A stretch of 64,000 bases of DNA, taken from positions 77,211,501-77,275,500 of the forward strand of contig CM027385.1 of assembly GCA_015680905.1 (NCBI GenBank), written 5' to 3'. The stretch comes from Coptis chinensis. Its lineage: Eukaryota > Streptophyta > Magnoliopsida > Ranunculales > Ranunculaceae. The notes beneath the pieces were generated by a model. That model saw nothing but the letters and a program-made list of their open reading frames with translations. It was not told the DNA's origin and searched no databases. This document shows, in pieces, positions 62,580 through 64,000 of the stretch. The first letter of the stretch is position 1. Each line of letters begins with the position of its first letter. Made by a program: the position numbers and the translations under genes.

Positions 62580-63737
62580 TCATGCTGATTTGAGTGGAAT
62601 TAGGCTCTCAGCATACCATGAGAGTATTCCCAGTGCTGGGAAATTTCGTTTTCTAAAGATTACTGGAAGTCCATTAACCTTTAGTGTGGTATGCTTTCTA
62701 CGTTCAATGTTGTATGAAACCAATCTACGTGCATCACAATGCAGTAGAATATCTCCGTTCTTCAAAAATGATATTGGATAACCCATTCTAAACTTGAACT
62801 TACCCATATAATTGATTTTCATAACAACAAATTTGGTCCATGATTCCTTCACATTGTAATCCTTCATGATCCATATCTCCGTAGCATAGGAATCATTGTT
62901 AGGCCAATCTTCAACTATTGCACAAAGACACCCCCCTAATTCCGAAATATGAAAGTATAAGTCTCCCAAGGGAGAGGCGGTAAATTCAGGACTTGGGATA
63001 TAGCCAAATTCTTCACGCGCCAAATCAAACGACACAATGACTACTGAAGCCACTCCATTCTTCGGTTCATCTACAGCCAACCAATGACACGATCCATTGA
63101 CAAAAGCTGACGTCCTTATCCATGAAGGGTCAAATGTCACATCTGGAGCATACCCAATCTTTCTCCACGAATTTGAGCCAAATGTATATACTTGGACTTC
63201 TTGTTTCACATACTTACGTCGGTCAACCGGACAGAACACTTGCACAACCTTGTATTTCTTTGTAACACAATCTAACCCGAATCCTGCCACCAGTTTTGCG
63301 TACTCGCATTCAGGGGGTTTGAATTCGGGCAATGTTACACTGTCTCTTGTAGAAGGATTATATATGTGGACGATAGAATCATGGTCCCTCCACGCAGGAA
63401 AACGAGTATAAGAGATACAAACAAGTCCATGCAAGGAGCCAACAAAAGCAAACTCATTAAATTTACATAGAAGATCGATCTTATTTCTGGCATTGATGAT
63501 GCATTGTGACGACTCCTTGTAACCTTCCAATATATAAAAGTCGGAGTTACGATGTCTGAGGAAAATAAGATTGGATGTAGTCTTACCTAGAACTGTTCTA
63601 GCAAGATGGATGTCAGCGAAGTGAGATCTATCAATGACAGATCGCCATGTTTTGCATACACAGCGGGATTGAAGGATGGATTTGACAGGTAAAGATGAGA
63701 GTATTCCTGTGGTGATGTCTATTGGTATGGTATCCAT
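62580..63737 (-). CDS. F-box protein with F-box-associated (FBA) domain, single exon
   Basis: The reading frame encodes 385 aa from MDTIPIDITTGILSSLPVKS. The F-box is at about residues 4-45 (LPVKSILQSRCVCKTWRSVI), followed by the F-box-associated interaction region with HIYNPSTRDSVTLPE, FGLDCVTKKYKVVQVF, VYTFGSNSWRKIG and NGSCHWLAV. Such proteins are substrate receptors of SCF ubiquitin ligases; the target is unknown. An upstream in-frame Met at 63,833 would add 32 hydrophobic residues before the F-box, which is unlike the family, so the start at 63,737 is preferred. The frame is intact. Downstream of the stop, toward 62,134, I see only intergenic DNA. Confidence 0.9.
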   Translation of the reverse strand: MDTIPIDITTGILSSLPVKSILQSRCVCKTWRSVIDRSHFADIHLARTVLGKTTSNLIFLRHRNSDFYILEGYKESSQCIINARNKIDLLCKFNEFAFVGSLHGLVCISYTRFPAWRDHDSIVHIYNPSTRDSVTLPEFKPPECEYAKLVAGFGLDCVTKKYKVVQVFCPVDRRKYVKQEVQVYTFGSNSWRKIGYAPDVTFDPSWIRTSAFVNGSCHWLAVDEPKNGVASVVIVSFDLAREEFGYIPSPEFTASPLGDLYFHISELGGCLCAIVEDWPNNDSYATEIWIMKDYNVKESWTKFVVMKINYMGKFKFRMGYPISFLKNGDILLHCDARRLVSYNIERRKHTTLKVNGLPVIFRKRNFPALGILSWYAESLIPLKSA

Positions 63738-64000
63738 CGACCAATGAATTATGTTCTTTGAATCCAAATATAAACTTTGAGTAAGCGGGAAGTTTAAAAA
63801 AAAAAATAGTAGAAACTTAGAAAAATCACGCAAGTAAATTTAATGGAAGAGTCGAGTTGTGTAGGACACTCTGCTAAATTAGGAAAAATTGCGCTCCTCA
63901 CGGTGCAAAAGGTTTCACGGCGATTTCACACACAGCATTCAAAGTATCTTATTCTCTGGAAGCACTTAATAAATCTGTGGGTGAAACTCCATATATATAT
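63738..64000. other. Upstream region of the F-box gene to the window end
   Basis: AT-rich sequence, presumably promoter and leader of the F-box gene. No clear TATA box could be chosen, and no other feature is seen. Confidence 0.4.

Overview
The window is nuclear DNA of a flowering plant, most likely a eudicot. The genes have many short exons with GT-AG introns in AT-rich DNA. The gene families are plant ones: a CYP704 P450, an FBA-type F-box protein, a plant nicotinamidase and a FAR1/MULE transposase. The mobile elements are also plant types: MULEs, hAT, PIF/Harbinger MITEs, a Helitron and a Tat-like Ty3/gypsy element. There is no sign of bacterial, organellar or free viral DNA. I cannot name the species.

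Layout. 0-4.5 kb: no confident gene; two local tandem duplications and one exon-like segment. 4.6-9.3 kb (minus): a monoacylglycerol lipase/caffeoylshikimate esterase-like gene reconstructed as eight exons encoding 348 aa. Its first intron contains a 1.6-kb non-autonomous MULE with 9-bp target duplications that carries a GRF zinc-finger ORF. 9.7 to about 19.8 kb: a decayed Helitron, minus orientation. Its Rep/helicase gene lies at 12.4-17.1 kb. A 5' fragment of the SNARE gene USE1 lies between two Helitron 3'-end-like sequences, and a MITE sits next to a USE1 splice donor. 19.8-24.9 kb: no recognisable gene. 25.0-28.5 kb (plus): an intact six-exon IST1-like (ESCRT-III associated) gene of 325 aa with a hAT element in its large intron. 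29.2-29.8 kb (minus): a nicotinamidase (NIC2-like) reading frame with an in-frame TAG at codon 11. Ninety-five bases upstream of its ATG begins a 5.15-kb MULE (29,906-35,059) that carries its own FAR1-type transposase and is flanked by 9-bp target duplications. 35-39 kb: no gene; one palindrome-bearing repeat. 39.2-40.0 kb: a LINE 3' fragment cut by a Tat-like Ty3/gypsy element of about 12.7 kb (39,999-52,686), which has broken gag-pol, an internal tandem array and an antisense coding region. 52.7-55.1 kb: small repeats, a MITE and an element built around ten copies of a GTGTGGCCACAC-type palindrome. 55.6-58.2 kb (minus): an intact six-exon CYP704 P450 of 509 aa with a TATA box. 58.3-62.1 kb: a hairpin-rich repeat, a foldback element and a 2.4-kb element with TAA target sites. 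62.6-63.7 kb (minus): a single-exon F-box/FBA gene.

The host genes (lipase, IST1-like, nicotinamidase, P450, F-box) look like unrelated single loci, not an operon or an obvious biosynthetic cluster. The interest lies in the mobile DNA: likely gene capture by a Helitron and by a MULE, insertions next to splice or promoter sites, a broken nicotinamidase frame, and several unrelated repeats that each carry their own short palindrome. Exon joins were worked out by hand from splice sites, reading phase and remembered family features; no alignment or database search was run.
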